From: CAXBMB01 sp052078155
GTDB lineage: Bacteria > Pseudomonadota > Alphaproteobacteria > Kiloniellales > DSM-21159
DNA: 64,000 bases
Direction: 5' to 3'
NCBI GenBank assembly: GCA_052078155.1
Contig: JBQJBP010000001.1
Coordinates: 2,170,001 to 2,234,000, forward strand
Position numbers and translations under genes: made by a program. The notes under the pieces were generated by a model. It was not told the DNA's origin, ran no database searches, and saw only the letters and a list, made by a program, of their open reading frames with translations. This document shows positions 34,160 through 42,890 of this stretch, in pieces (the stretch's first letter is position 1; every line of letters begins with the position of its first letter).

Positions 34160-36421
34160 TTACTCAGCCGCCTCATTCATGTCCCGGCTGTCGATGGCCC
34201 GCAAAATGCGCGGCGGGGACAGGGGCAATTGCTCCATGCGCACGCCGATGGCATGGGAGACAGCGTTGGCAACGGTTGCCAGCGGCGGCACGATCGGAGT
34301 TTCCCCCACACCCCGCACCCCGTAAGGATGACCCTCATTGGGAATTTCGATGATCTGGGTATCAATCATCGGCAGGTCAGAAGCCACCGGAATGCGATAG
34401 TCCAGGAAGCCTGCATTCTGCAGTCGTCCGTCTTCGCCATAGATGTACTCTTCGTTCAGCGCCCAGCCGATGCCCTGCACCGCCCCGCCCTGATACTGAC
34501 CTTCCACATAGGCCGGATGAACGGCCTTACCGGCGTCCTGAATGACGGTATAGCGGGTGACTGTGGGGCGGCCCGTTTCCGGATCCACTTCCACATCGGC
34601 GATGTGCACACCGAAGGACACCCCGGCGCCATCTGCGTTGACCTCATGGTGACCTGCAATAGGCCCCCCCGTCTCAGCAGCGTTTTCCGCAATTTCCGCC
34701 ATGGTCATGGGCTCGAAATCACCGGCATTGGCACCAGAGGGTTTGGCGCAGCCATCTTCCCAGGTCACAGCGTCTTCCGGAATGCCCCAGATCATGGCCG
34801 CCCGGCGGCACATGTCAGCGATGGCCTGGCGGGCCGACTTGATGGTGGCCAGACCGGAGGAGAAGGTTACCCGGCTGCCGTCGGTCACATCATTGTAGCC
34901 CAGCGACGAGGTATCGGCCACCACGGCCCGCACCTTGTCATAGGGGATGCCAAACTCTTCCGCTGCCATCTGACACATGGAGGCACGGGAGCCGCCGATG
35001 TCGGGCGTCCCGACCGCCAGAGTCACGGTGCCGTCGCCGGAGACATAGAGATTGGTTGCCGTCATGCCGCCAAAGTTGAACCAGAACCCGGCGGCAATGC
35101 CGCGACCCTGATTGGGGCCCAGCGGGGCAGAGTAGTGCGGGTGAGCTTTTGCTGCTTCCAGCGTTTCCACCAGACCAACCTGACCATAGCGCGGACCATA
35201 GGAGGACTTATCCCCTTCCTTGGCGGCGTTTTTCAGGCGCAGCTCAACAGGGTCCATGTCCAGTTTGGCTGCCAGTTCGTCCATCACGCTTTCAACGGCA
35301 AAGACGATCATGGGCGCGCCGGGTGCCCGGTAGGCCGCCTGTTTGGGGCGGTTGCAAACCACGTCGTAGCCAACGGCCCGGACATTCTCCAGCCCATAGC
35401 AGGCAAAGGTGGCCATGGCACCGAACTCAACGGGTGAGCCCGGGAAGGCCCCGCCCTGATACTTCAGCAGAGCATCTGCCGCCGTGATGCGACCATCCTT
35501 GGTCACCCCGATCTTGACCCAGTTGCAGGAAGACGCGGTCGGGCCAGAGCCCTTGAAAACCTCTTCCCGGCTCATGGTCATTTTCACCGGACGACCGGCC
35601 TTGCGGGAGAGAGCCAGAGCGACCGGCTCCAGGAAGACCACCGTCTTGCCACCAAAACCACCGCCGATTTCAGAAGCTGTCACCCGCAGGCGCGAGACAT
35701 CAATGCCCAGCAGTTCGGAGCAGACGTCGCGGATCATGTAGTGCCCCTGGGTACAGCCCCAGAGTTCGGCATAGCCGTCGGAACTGAAGTTGGCGAGGCA
35801 GGCATGGGGTTCAATGTAGCCCTGGTGTGTTGCTTCCGTACGGAAGGTCCGCTCGACAATGATGTCGGCTTCTGCAAAGCCCTTGTCCACATCGCCGTGC
35901 CCAAACTCGTGGCGGGCTGCAATGTTGGAAGGTTTGCTCGGGGCCGGATCTTCCCCGACCGTGATCAGTTCCTCATGCAGCAGCGGCGCATCAGGTTCCA
36001 TGGCCTTTTCCACGTCGGTAACGTGGGGCAGCACCTCGTAATCCACCTCGATCAGACGCAGGGCCTTGCGGGCAACAGCCGCGCTGGAGGCCGCGACAGC
36101 AGCCACCACATGGCCTTCGTAGAGCGCTTTGCCATGGGCCATGGAGTTGTGCAGCGTGTCGCGCATCTCCTCACTGACCTCACCGAAATCAGCCGCCGTC
36201 ACAACGGCTTTGACCCCGGCCAGCGCCTCGGCTTTGGAGGCATCAATGCTGCGAATGCGGGCATGGGCGTGAGGGCTGCGCAGGCAGCGGCCAATCAGCA
36301 TGCCCGGTGCGTTGGCGTCCGCACCAAAGCGGGCGCGGCCCGTTACCTTATCTTCCCCGTCCGGACGCAGCGGGCGGGTTCCCACCACCTTGAAGGTGTC
36401 TTTTGTCGTGCCTTTAGACAT
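34160..36421 (-). CDS. Xanthine dehydrogenase-family molybdopterin-binding large subunit
   Basis: A 753-residue molybdenum hydroxylase catalytic subunit from the ATG at 36421, which overlaps the iron-sulfur gene by eight bases. The active-site loop reads AAYRAPGAPM, unlike the AYRCSFR of form I carbon monoxide dehydrogenase, so CO oxidation is not predicted. The catalytic glutamate lies in GVGETPIVPP near the C-terminus. Family members hydroxylate N-heterocycles, aldehydes or hydroxybenzoyl-CoA. The order of FAD-binding, iron-sulfur, then large subunit and a MoaD protein makes a compact operon; substrate cannot be read. Confidence 0.92.
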   Translation of the reverse strand: MSKGTTKDTFKVVGTRPLRPDGEDKVTGRARFGADANAPGMLIGRCLRSPHAHARIRSIDASKAEALAGVKAVVTAADFGEVSEEMRDTLHNSMAHGKALYEGHVVAAVAASSAAVARKALRLIEVDYEVLPHVTDVEKAMEPDAPLLHEELITVGEDPAPSKPSNIAARHEFGHGDVDKGFAEADIIVERTFRTEATHQGYIEPHACLANFSSDGYAELWGCTQGHYMIRDVCSELLGIDVSRLRVTASEIGGGFGGKTVVFLEPVALALSRKAGRPVKMTMSREEVFKGSGPTASSCNWVKIGVTKDGRITAADALLKYQGGAFPGSPVEFGAMATFACYGLENVRAVGYDVVCNRPKQAAYRAPGAPMIVFAVESVMDELAAKLDMDPVELRLKNAAKEGDKSSYGPRYGQVGLVETLEAAKAHPHYSAPLGPNQGRGIAAGFWFNFGGMTATNLYVSGDGTVTLAVGTPDIGGSRASMCQMAAEEFGIPYDKVRAVVADTSSLGYNDVTDGSRVTFSSGLATIKSARQAIADMCRRAAMIWGIPEDAVTWEDGCAKPSGANAGDFEPMTMAEIAENAAETGGPIAGHHEVNADGAGVSFGVHIADVEVDPETGRPTVTRYTVIQDAGKAVHPAYVEGQYQGGAVQGIGWALNEEYIYGEDGRLQNAGFLDYRIPVASDLPMIDTQIIEIPNEGHPYGVRGVGETPIVPPLATVANAVSHAIGVRMEQLPLSPPRILRAIDSRDMNEAAE

Positions 36422-36902
36422 GAGCAGCGTCTCCCCGCATTTCAGCGGCTGCATCCAGTACAGCGCGGATGATTTTGTCATAACCGGTGCAGCGGCAGAG
36501 GTTGCCTGCCAGCCAGAAACGCACTTCCGTTTCTGTCGGATCCGGGTTCTTTTTCAGCAGCGCTTCCGCCGCCACCAGGAAGCCGGGGGTGCAGACACCG
36601 CACTGCAGAGCGGCATGCTCCAGGAACTTGCGCTGCAAGGTGTGCAGCTGGTCACCGTTGGCCATGCCTTCGATGGTGTCGATCCTGGTTCCTTCCGCTT
36701 CTGCGCCCAGCATCAGGCAGGAGCAGACCAGGCGGTCATCGACCTGGACGGAGCAGGCCCCGCAGTCACCGGAACCACAGCCTTCCTTGGAGCCGGTCAT
36801 GCCCAGGCGGTCGCGCAGCACGTCCAGCAGGGTTTCTTCGGGCTGGCAGAGGAATTCGACCTCATCGCCATTGATGGTCGTCTTAACAGCAATACCGGAC
36901 AT
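36414..36902 (-). CDS. Molybdenum hydroxylase [2Fe-2S] small subunit
   Basis: A 162-residue iron-sulfur subunit. Four cysteines of the plant-type ferredoxin cluster are in CGSGDCGACSVQVDD and VCSC, and the second cluster's pairs are in CGVCTPGFL and CRCTGY. Of two adjacent ATGs, the second (36902) has GAGG at better spacing. It overlaps the stop of the FAD subunit and in turn overlaps the large-subunit start by eight bases, so all three are translationally coupled. Electrons pass from the molybdenum site through these clusters to the FAD subunit. Confidence 0.93.
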   Translation of the reverse strand: MSGIAVKTTINGDEVEFLCQPEETLLDVLRDRLGMTGSKEGCGSGDCGACSVQVDDRLVCSCLMLGAEAEGTRIDTIEGMANGDQLHTLQRKFLEHAALQCGVCTPGFLVAAEALLKKNPDPTETEVRFWLAGNLCRCTGYDKIIRAVLDAAAEMRGDAAHV

Positions 36903-37762
36903 CATTCACCTCGTGCGCGCTGGAGGGCAATGCTGGCCGCACGTTTGGCCAGAACACCTGCAACTTTGGTGCGGAACTCAATGGTGCCGCGCTTGTCATC
37001 AATGGGGCGGCAGGCCGCGGAGGTGGCGGCTGCCAGGTTCTCCAGAGCGGCGTCATCCACGGCAGTTCCGATCAGCGCCTTAGCGCCCTCTTCCACCAGC
37101 AGGGCCGTAACCGCAACAGCGCCCAGCCCGACGCGGGCATCGGTGCAGATCCCTGCATCATCCAGGGTCAGGCTGACAGCAACCCCGACCACAGCAATGT
37201 CCATCTCCGTGCGCGGGATGAAGCGCAGGTAGGCATCGCCGGAGTTGGCCGGGCGTGCGGGCAGGTAGAGGGATTCAATGAGTTCACCCTTGGCAAGGCT
37301 GGTCCGCCCCACACCGGCGGGCACATCTTCCACCTTCATGTCGCGCGTCCCGTTGGGGCCGACAACACGGGCTGTCGCATTGGCTGCGATCAGGCCGGGA
37401 ACAGAGTCAGCGGCAGGTGACGCATTGCAGAGATTGCCGACCATGGTGGCACGGCCCTGAACCTGGGTGGAGCCGATCAGCTCAGCGCCTTCCACCACAC
37501 CGGGCCACTGCGCGCAGAGATCCGCGTGTTCAGTTTGTTCCGCGCTGGAAACCGCGGCCCCGATCCGAAAGCCGCCCTCTTCCGGCGTAATGTCCCGGAC
37601 ACCGGGAATCCGCTTGATATCAACCACGAGGTCCGGCTCTACCAAGCCTGACCGGAGCTGCACCAACACATCGGTGCCACCCGCCAATACCCGGGTCAGC
37701 CCCTCTTCCTGGGCGAGCAGAGAGACTGCCCCCTCCAGGGTTTCTGGAACTTCATAACGCAT
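36902..37762 (-). CDS. Molybdenum hydroxylase FAD-binding medium subunit
   Basis: A 286-residue FAD subunit, starting at the ATG at 37762 (MRYEVPETLEGA); an upstream in-frame ATG would add 25 unconserved residues. The FAD-binding loops ARVLAGGTDVLVQ (near residue 30) and MVGNLCNASPAADS (near 105) are clear. First gene of the three-subunit operon, about 500 bases downstream of nothing identifiable on its own strand. It accepts electrons from the [2Fe-2S] subunit and passes them on to an external acceptor. Confidence 0.92.
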   Translation of the reverse strand: MRYEVPETLEGAVSLLAQEEGLTRVLAGGTDVLVQLRSGLVEPDLVVDIKRIPGVRDITPEEGGFRIGAAVSSAEQTEHADLCAQWPGVVEGAELIGSTQVQGRATMVGNLCNASPAADSVPGLIAANATARVVGPNGTRDMKVEDVPAGVGRTSLAKGELIESLYLPARPANSGDAYLRFIPRTEMDIAVVGVAVSLTLDDAGICTDARVGLGAVAVTALLVEEGAKALIGTAVDDAALENLAAATSAACRPIDDKRGTIEFRTKVAGVLAKRAASIALQRARGE

Positions 37763-38263
37763 CAATCTCACCCAATTTTCAGGACCGTCCTGCCGGTCCA
37801 CGTGAATTTCTTGTTTTTGCCGCGGCTGAAACCGCAACGGCCTCCAGACCTATCATTGTCTTGGCCTGACAGCGAGGCAATACCTACCAAGGAGTATACA
37901 CAATCGCATAGAAGGCCCAGTGAGAGCACAGGGAAGGCCCACTGCCAGCGGCGTCATTTCGGCAGAGTTCCCTGCAAAAACTGCCAGAATCTCCCTGCAA
38001 AGCCCACCCTGCCAAACGGGACCCGGCACCCTCTGTGACCGCTTCATGATTTGACTGCAAATAAAGTAAACAAACCAGAGCCGATCCGGGCACCTGGAAG
38101 CGTCAATCTAGGGTCCAATTCCGCCAGAGAACCCCATCCTTAAGAGTGAAATTGATCGAAGCGATCCTCACTCCGAGCAGACAGGTGAAGCATTAGTTTG
38201 CCCCTGATCAAGACACTGGAGGATGAACCTCCCGTTAGCGCAACGCGCTTCTGACCAAACCGA
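37763..38263. other. Intergenic region upstream of the molybdenum hydroxylase operon
   Basis: Roughly 500 bases that must carry the promoter of the leftward molybdenum hydroxylase operon. Open frames here are short, rich in rare combinations and overlap each other; I find no credible gene. The right end begins a dispersed repeat copy (38221-38276) that overlaps the end of the MBL gene. Confidence 0.5.
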
Positions 38264-38276
38264 TCATGCTTTAGAG
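38221..38276. repeat. Dispersed palindromic repeat, copy 4 (B type), overlapping the MBL gene end
   Basis: GGATGAACCTCCCGTTAGCG at left, ACCAAACCGATCATGCTTTA at right, the inverse of the B type. The right end encodes the last residues and the TGA stop of the MBL-fold gene. Confidence 0.8.
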
Positions 38277-38989
38277 CGGAGAAACTGCCGGATCAGCTCC
38301 CCATAGCGCTTGCCGTCAAAACTGGGGAAATGGCCGCCGTGAACCACCCGGACCGGAAGGTCCACGATCCGTTCCAGCGACGCGATGTAGTCGTCCAGAT
38401 TGGAATGATAGAGATCGTCAGCCAGCGGGCCGTCATAGATGGTGTCCCCGGCAAACAGCAGTTCCCGACTGGCTTCATAGAGCATGATGGACCCGGGCGA
38501 ATGGCCGGGCGTATGGATAATCTCAAAGGATCGATCCCCCAGGTCCAGAACATCGCCTGCTTGCAGCAAGCGGGTGGCCGGGGCCGCCTGGACAGCATAG
38601 AGATCAGCCCGGTAGGGAGCCGGCGGGAGTTTGGTAAAGACCTCGGCATCCTCCACACAGTCGGCCAGCGTGTTGCCCCGTGTTGGCCGGGCCAGGATCT
38701 CAGCCTCCTCCTGATGGATCAGGCGCTCGTCAAACTCATGGTGACAGCCAATGTGGTCAAAATGGCTGTGACTGGCCACTGCCAGGCAGGATTTTTCCGT
38801 TACCAGAGGCACTTGCTGGCGCAGCGACACCACGCCCATCCCGCTGTCGACCAGCAAATCCCGGTCGCGTCCGCGCACATGCCAGATGTTGCAGCGGTAG
38901 TAATCGGTGATGAAGGGCTCAAAAATGTGGGTGACATCGTCGCCCATCTTCCGCGTGTCATACCAGTCGGCTGCACTTGCCCGCTCCAT
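38264..38989 (-). CDS. MBL-fold metallo-hydrolase
   Basis: A 241-residue metallo-beta-lactamase-fold hydrolase. The binuclear metal motif is SHSHFDHIGCHHEF, with HTPGHSPGS and DTIYDG and a late HGGHFPSFD. It resembles the glyoxalase II/quorum-quencher group in scale and motif order, but substrate is unknown. An AGGGGA ribosome site precedes the ATG. The final residues (about RSKA) and the stop codon come from a repeat element at 38221-38276, so the original C-terminus may have been replaced or extended. It is separated from the Lrp gene by only 55 bases. Confidence 0.85.
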   Translation of the reverse strand: MERASAADWYDTRKMGDDVTHIFEPFITDYYRCNIWHVRGRDRDLLVDSGMGVVSLRQQVPLVTEKSCLAVASHSHFDHIGCHHEFDERLIHQEEAEILARPTRGNTLADCVEDAEVFTKLPPAPYRADLYAVQAAPATRLLQAGDVLDLGDRSFEIIHTPGHSPGSIMLYEASRELLFAGDTIYDGPLADDLYHSNLDDYIASLERIVDLPVRVVHGGHFPSFDGKRYGELIRQFLRSKA

Positions 38990-39043
38990 TTATCGGTCCC
39001 CTTGAAACCTGTTCGAATCACTCTTTCGATCCTCAGATCCGCC

Positions 39044-39532
39044 TCAGTCGCCGGACACCGCGGAAGAGGTCGAAGAAGACACGGTCGGATAAACCCTTGT
39101 TTGCTTGACCGTGCCATAGGCAAAGCTGGTGTCAATGGAGGCGATGCCGGGAATGGGGTGGATTTTGCCCCGAATGAAATCCTCATAACTTTCCAATGAC
39201 CTCACCAACACCCGCAAGAGGTAGTCGGCATCCCCGGTCATGACATGGCAGTCCACAATTTCATCTATGGCCAGCACGGCTGTTTCAAAGGTCTCTACGG
39301 AGACTTTGCTGTGCTCCTGCAGGCGAATGCGCACAAAGACCGTAACCGGCAGCCCATAGGCCTTCTGATCAACCAGCGCCGTATAGCCCGTGATGGTTCC
39401 CGCCTCTTCCAGCAGGCGCAGACGCCTCAGGCAGGGCGAGGGAGACAGGTTGACCCGTTCCGCCAGAGCCTGATTGGTCAGGCGGCCATCCTTTTGCAGC
39501 TCGCGGATAATCTGACGATCTTTGGTATCCAT
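39044..39532 (-). CDS. Lrp/AsnC-family regulator, probable regulator of methionine gamma-lyase
   Basis: A 162-residue Lrp-type regulator. The helix-turn-helix is at about residues 8-55 (NQALAERVNLSPSPCLRRLRLLEE) and the RAM effector domain follows (VDCHVMTGDADYLLRV). The last 15 residues are Ser/Thr-rich and unlike the family. It is divergent from a methionine gamma-lyase gene with 122 bases between, as in Pseudomonas mdeR-mdeA, where the Lrp protein activates the lyase gene. Placement strongly suggests the same role. Confidence 0.9.
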   Translation of the reverse strand: MDTKDRQIIRELQKDGRLTNQALAERVNLSPSPCLRRLRLLEEAGTITGYTALVDQKAYGLPVTVFVRIRLQEHSKVSVETFETAVLAIDEIVDCHVMTGDADYLLRVLVRSLESYEDFIRGKIHPIPGIASIDTSFAYGTVKQTRVYPTVSSSTSSAVSGD

Positions 39533-39654
39533 GAATCGACCTCATCGTGGCAGTAATTGCTAAGATGAAGCGATAATTCGGCCAACTTTGCAAGATATTG
39601 CGGCACCAACTGGCATAACTTAACGGAAAGAAATCGCCAACAGGGAGCCCTGAC

Positions 39655-40935
39655 ATGTCCTCTTCCACCCCGACCTCATCCGTTTCAGCACAAGGATCGT
39701 CCGACCGGGATAAGGATCAGATGAACAGGGGCCGCAACAGCGAGCAGGGCTTTGCCACCCGGGCCATCCATTTCGGCTACAACCCCATGGACGAGCAGGG
39801 GGCCCTGACTCCGCCCCTGCATCTGACCTCCACCTTTGCCTTTGAAAGCGCCCAGGCAGGCGGTGAGCTTTTTGCCGGCGAGCGTCAGGGCCATGTCTAC
39901 AGCCGCATTTCAAACCCCACCACGGACCTGCTGGAGCGGCGCATTGCCGATCTGGAAGGTGCGGAAGCCGGACTGGCCACGGCTTCGGGCATGGGGGCCA
40001 TCACCTCCGTTCTCTGGACCCTGCTCAGCCCGGGCGATGAGGTGATTGTCGACAAGACACTTTACGGCTGCACCTTCTCCTATCTGCGGCATGGGCTGGA
40101 GAAATTTGGCATCACCGTCTCCCACGTGGATCTGACCGACCCGGCCAACCTGGACCGGGCCCTCACTCCGGCCACCCGGGTCATCTACTTTGAGACACCG
40201 GCCAACCCCAACATGAGGCTGGTGGACATCAGCGCCATTTCTCAGCAGGCCAGAGCCGCCGGGATCAAAGTGGTGGTGGACAACACCTACGCCACACCGC
40301 TGCTGACCCGGCCGTTGGAGATGGGAGCCGATCTGGTGGTGCATTCAGCCACCAAATATCTGGGCGGCCACGGGGATCTGGTGGCCGGGCTGGTGGCCGG
40401 ATCTGCCGAAGACATCAGCAACATTCGCCTGGTGGGCATGAAAGACATGACCGGGGCTGTCATGGCGCCGTTCAATGCCCTGCTGATCCTGCGCGGTCTC
40501 AAGACGCTGCAGCTGCGCATGGCCCGCCATTGTGAAACGGCCGGCAGCGTTGCCCGCTGGCTGGAGGCCCATCCGGCGGTCTCAAAGGTTTACTATCCGG
40601 GGCTGGCGTCCTTTGAGCAGCATGAACTGGCCAACCGACAGATGGCCGATTTCGGCGGCATCATGGCCTTCGAACTGAAAGAGGGCTTTGAAGGCGGATT
40701 GCGCATGATGAACAATCTGTCCCTCATCACCCGCGCGGTCTCTCTGGGAGATGCCGAAAGCCTGATTCAACATCCGGCTTCCATGACCCATTCCACCTAC
40801 AGCCCGGAAGAGCGGCAGGTCCATGGCATCAGTGACGGTCTGATCCGTCTGTCTCTGGGACTGGAAGAGGCAGATGACATTCTGGCCGATCTGGACCAGT
40901 CCCTGGAGCCGCTGGCCCACAGCAAAGCGGCCTGA
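39655..40935 (+). CDS. mdeA: Methionine gamma-lyase
   Basis: A 426-residue gamma-family PLP enzyme that splits methionine to methanethiol, ammonia and 2-oxobutyrate. The PLP lysine is Lys234 (HSATKYLGGHGD) and phosphate-binding YSRISNPT is present. Cys139 in LYGCTFSYL corresponds to Cys116 of the Pseudomonas putida enzyme, the residue that marks methionine gamma-lyase against cystathionine gamma-synthase and -lyase; the Cys-to-Lys interval (95) is the same as in that enzyme. A Ser/Gln-rich N-terminal extension of about 25 residues precedes the core. AGGGAG lies upstream of the ATG. The divergent Lrp gene is its likely regulator. Confidence 0.9.
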   Translation: MSSSTPTSSVSAQGSSDRDKDQMNRGRNSEQGFATRAIHFGYNPMDEQGALTPPLHLTSTFAFESAQAGGELFAGERQGHVYSRISNPTTDLLERRIADLEGAEAGLATASGMGAITSVLWTLLSPGDEVIVDKTLYGCTFSYLRHGLEKFGITVSHVDLTDPANLDRALTPATRVIYFETPANPNMRLVDISAISQQARAAGIKVVVDNTYATPLLTRPLEMGADLVVHSATKYLGGHGDLVAGLVAGSAEDISNIRLVGMKDMTGAVMAPFNALLILRGLKTLQLRMARHCETAGSVARWLEAHPAVSKVYYPGLASFEQHELANRQMADFGGIMAFELKEGFEGGLRMMNNLSLITRAVSLGDAESLIQHPASMTHSTYSPEERQVHGISDGLIRLSLGLEEADDILADLDQSLEPLAHSKAA

Positions 40936-40938
40936 CAC

Positions 40939-41075
40939 TAGAGCATGATCGGTTTAGTTAGAAGCGCTTTGCGCTTGTACCTAAACCGTGAATCATCCTC
41001 TAAAACACTGAAAAGAGGCAAATTCACGCTTCAAGCGTTATCACGTAGTGATTCCACTTAAACCGATTTGACTCT
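40939..41075. repeat. Dispersed palindromic repeat, copy 5 (B then A in tandem)
   Basis: A complete B unit (40939-40998, with GATCGGTTTAGTTAGAAGCG and an inverse CGCTTGTACCTAAACCG) is followed directly by a complete A unit ending CGATTTGACTCTAG at 41075. The best-preserved composite copy in the window, sitting just after the methionine gamma-lyase stop codon. Confidence 0.9.
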
Positions 41076-41095
41076 AGAGACACGCCACTAAGCAC

Positions 41096-41128
41096 AAAAA
41101 AGGGAGCTGCTGTCAGCTCCCTTTTTCT
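41096..41128. terminator. Bidirectional terminator between mdeA and the SpoIIAA-like gene
   Basis: AAAAAGGGAGCTG pairs with CAGCTCCCTTTTT around a CTGT loop. Long A and T tracts flank the stem on both sides. Confidence 0.9.
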
Positions 41129-41157
41129 GTTTGCTGCAAAGCCAGCCGCCCGGACGG

Positions 41158-41949
41158 TTAAAGAGGTTTGGCCTCAACCCAGCGCCAGGCATCGGCCTCC
41201 TGATCTGCCGTGAAGGTCCGGCATTCCATGGGTGTGACCGGGTTTGTGAAACGCACCAGATTGCCCATCCAGTCGGGCGCATCAATCAGGGCATAATTCC
41301 TGATTTTCGCCATGGCTTTGAACTTTTTCTCCAGCATGGCGTGCTGCAACATCATATCCCAATCGAAGCCGTCATAATCTGAAGCCTTGACCAGCAGATT
41401 GACCTGATCCTCCCGCTCGATGAGATCATCCAGTAGCTGCTCTGCCATTGGCAGATCGGTTTTGGTTATGCGTCCGACGACTTCCAGCGCAATGACATCC
41501 TTGTTGTCAGTTTCGAGCAGTTTCATGCTGGCAGGCGCCGGATCTGCCTTTTCCACGACCTCGGCATCCCCTTGCTCAGGTGGCTCTTCAGAGGCCCAGG
41601 CAAAGGCTGCATCCCGCTGATCCGGGGTAAAGGAACGCACATCCAGACCCGGCAGGAGGAAATCCTCCACCCTGGTGGCAACGGCGATCCATTCCCGGTC
41701 AGTGACCACAGCACCCCGGTGGTAGCGGCCCAGGTGGGAGAGCATCTGATAGGCGTAGCTCATGTCCTTTTTGACCGCCTCAAAGGTCAGTTCTTCCATC
41801 TCGCTCAGATCAAAAAAGAGGGAGATTTTCCGCAGCTCTGACAATGCCCCTTCCATGGCCACAACAGCCGCTTCAATGTCGCTGGCTTCCAAGCGGCCCG
41901 TGACTTTCAGCGCGACGAGATGCGCAGGACTGGACAGGACTTCAATCAT
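41158..41949 (-). CDS. Tandem SpoIIAA-like (DUF3478/STAS-related) protein
   Basis: A 263-residue cytoplasmic protein made of two copies of the SpoIIAA-like fold, residues about 5-120 and 140-260, joined by an acidic linker. The repeats share a pattern of VTGRL/VVGRI starts and a late RSFTPDQRDAAFAWASE / RTFTADQEADAWRWVEA segment. Single-domain versions are common in proteobacteria and are described as binding lipophilic or nucleotide ligands, but function is not firmly known; duplication within one chain is less common. It is unlikely to be the substrate of the PP2C phosphatase at 19263, since this family lacks the standard phospho-serine region of SpoIIAA, though that was not tested. Confidence 0.8.
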   Translation of the reverse strand: MIEVLSSPAHLVALKVTGRLEASDIEAAVVAMEGALSELRKISLFFDLSEMEELTFEAVKKDMSYAYQMLSHLGRYHRGAVVTDREWIAVATRVEDFLLPGLDVRSFTPDQRDAAFAWASEEPPEQGDAEVVEKADPAPASMKLLETDNKDVIALEVVGRITKTDLPMAEQLLDDLIEREDQVNLLVKASDYDGFDWDMMLQHAMLEKKFKAMAKIRNYALIDAPDWMGNLVRFTNPVTPMECRTFTADQEADAWRWVEAKPL

Positions 41950-42383
41950 TGCACTTTCCTTTTACAATCACCTGTTTGTAATCACCCGGCTGCGATGATC
42001 CGCCTGAAATCGCCCTCCTGCAACCATTTGGGGGTTGGACAGGTCGGGTCAACAGCCCAAATCCGGGCTTAATTCTCACCGGTTATCATACAGGATATGG
42101 GCAGCGCCTGCAGGATTTTCATCCTTGTACAGGACACCGAAACGCTCCTGCGGCAAGACGACGCTTTTCGTGTTGTCGACTGGGAAAGACCCGGCAGTTT
42201 TCAGCGGCAACAGAGCCACCTTCATAAATTCAGTGAGGGTTGAGGCATGGCGGTTGAAGCCGAACAGGCCAGGCGGTGCATAGCTTCAGTCAAATACCAA
42301 AGCGATTGGCCTCTGACAGGATGCAACAGAGTCTGTCTGTTGGGTAATGGCCACCCGGTGATATTGTTTAAGGCGATCTGACG
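41950..42383. other. Intergenic region with one possible small gene
   Basis: About 430 bases between the SpoIIAA-like gene and the next leftward gene. The only plausible content is a 49-residue minus-strand frame at 42076-42225. The rest shows nothing recognisable. Confidence 0.45.
42076..42225 (-). CDS. Possible 49-residue small protein or gene remnant
   Basis: A short minus-strand frame, MKVALLPLKTAG at its start and ending in AAHILYDNR. Amino acid composition and codon use look coding, and the frame continues upstream of the ATG for about 20 more sensible residues (ending PGLFGFNRHASTLTEF) until a TGA near 42286, without a start codon. It is either a small protein or the C-terminal remnant of a larger gene. 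No ribosome site is evident and no family is recognised. Confidence 0.35.
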   Translation of the reverse strand: MKVALLPLKTAGSFPVDNTKSVVLPQERFGVLYKDENPAGAAHILYDNR

Positions 42384-42890
42384 CTAGGGAAGGCAGGGGC
42401 CGCGCACCGGTGCCAGCAAGTCATTCAGCAAAGCAAGGAAGCTTTCTGTGGCTTTAAAAAACTCCGGCTGATTGCCAACGTGATCCAGATAGTGCCGGAC
42501 CTTGTCCAGTCCGGCCGCCAGCTCTGCTTCCTTCAAATTCACCTGATCCAGCAGGGCGAAGCTGTGGTTGTTCTCCAGTTCCATGATCTGGGGAACCATT
42601 TCATCCAGCAGATCCAAAGCCCAGGCCTGATCATCATAAGAAAGAGAACAGAAGAAGTGCTCGTTCTCCAATCTGGCTTTGGTCGCATAGAGCAATGAAA
42701 CAAGATCACGCACGGCCAGAGATTTCATGTCACCGTCCTGATCGTCCGCCACCTTCTCACCTTCTCCCTGCGATAGAACCTCCAGCAACGAGGCTGTGTG
42801 GTTTTCGTTAAGCGGGTGCGGCAAAGGCCCGATGGATACAGGCCATCCTTTAGGCTGTTCTGGCTGTCTTACTAAATCTGACAAATGCAC
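42384..42890 (-). CDS. Hypothetical protein, 168 residues
   Basis: I do not recognise a family. The frame from a GTG at 42890 gives 168 residues, acidic and leucine-rich, predicted mainly alpha-helical, with no signal peptide or membrane helix. The segment from about residue 55 to the end (DLVSLLYATKARLENEHFFC and onward) looks like a folded helical domain, while the first 50 residues seem disordered. A weak GGGA precedes the GTG. The gene lies between two regions of non-coding DNA, divergent from a LuxR-type regulator 480 bases away. Confidence 0.6.
   Translation of the reverse strand: MHLSDLVRQPEQPKGWPVSIGPLPHPLNENHTASLLEVLSQGEGEKVADDQDGDMKSLAVRDLVSLLYATKARLENEHFFCSLSYDDQAWALDLLDEMVPQIMELENNHSFALLDQVNLKEAELAAGLDKVRHYLDHVGNQPEFFKATESFLALLNDLLAPVRGPCLP

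Noticed and set aside
34001..35437. 478-residue plus-strand frame
   Set aside because: Antisense to the molybdenum hydroxylase large subunit, whose motifs are clear.
34160..37762. Carbon monoxide dehydrogenase operon
   Set aside because: The large subunit has AYRAPG in place of AYRCSFR at the active site, so it is another molybdenum hydroxylase.
41158..41949. STAS partner of the PP2C phosphatase
   Set aside because: The SpoIIAA-like family here lacks the usual phospho-serine region, and the gene lies 16 kb away.
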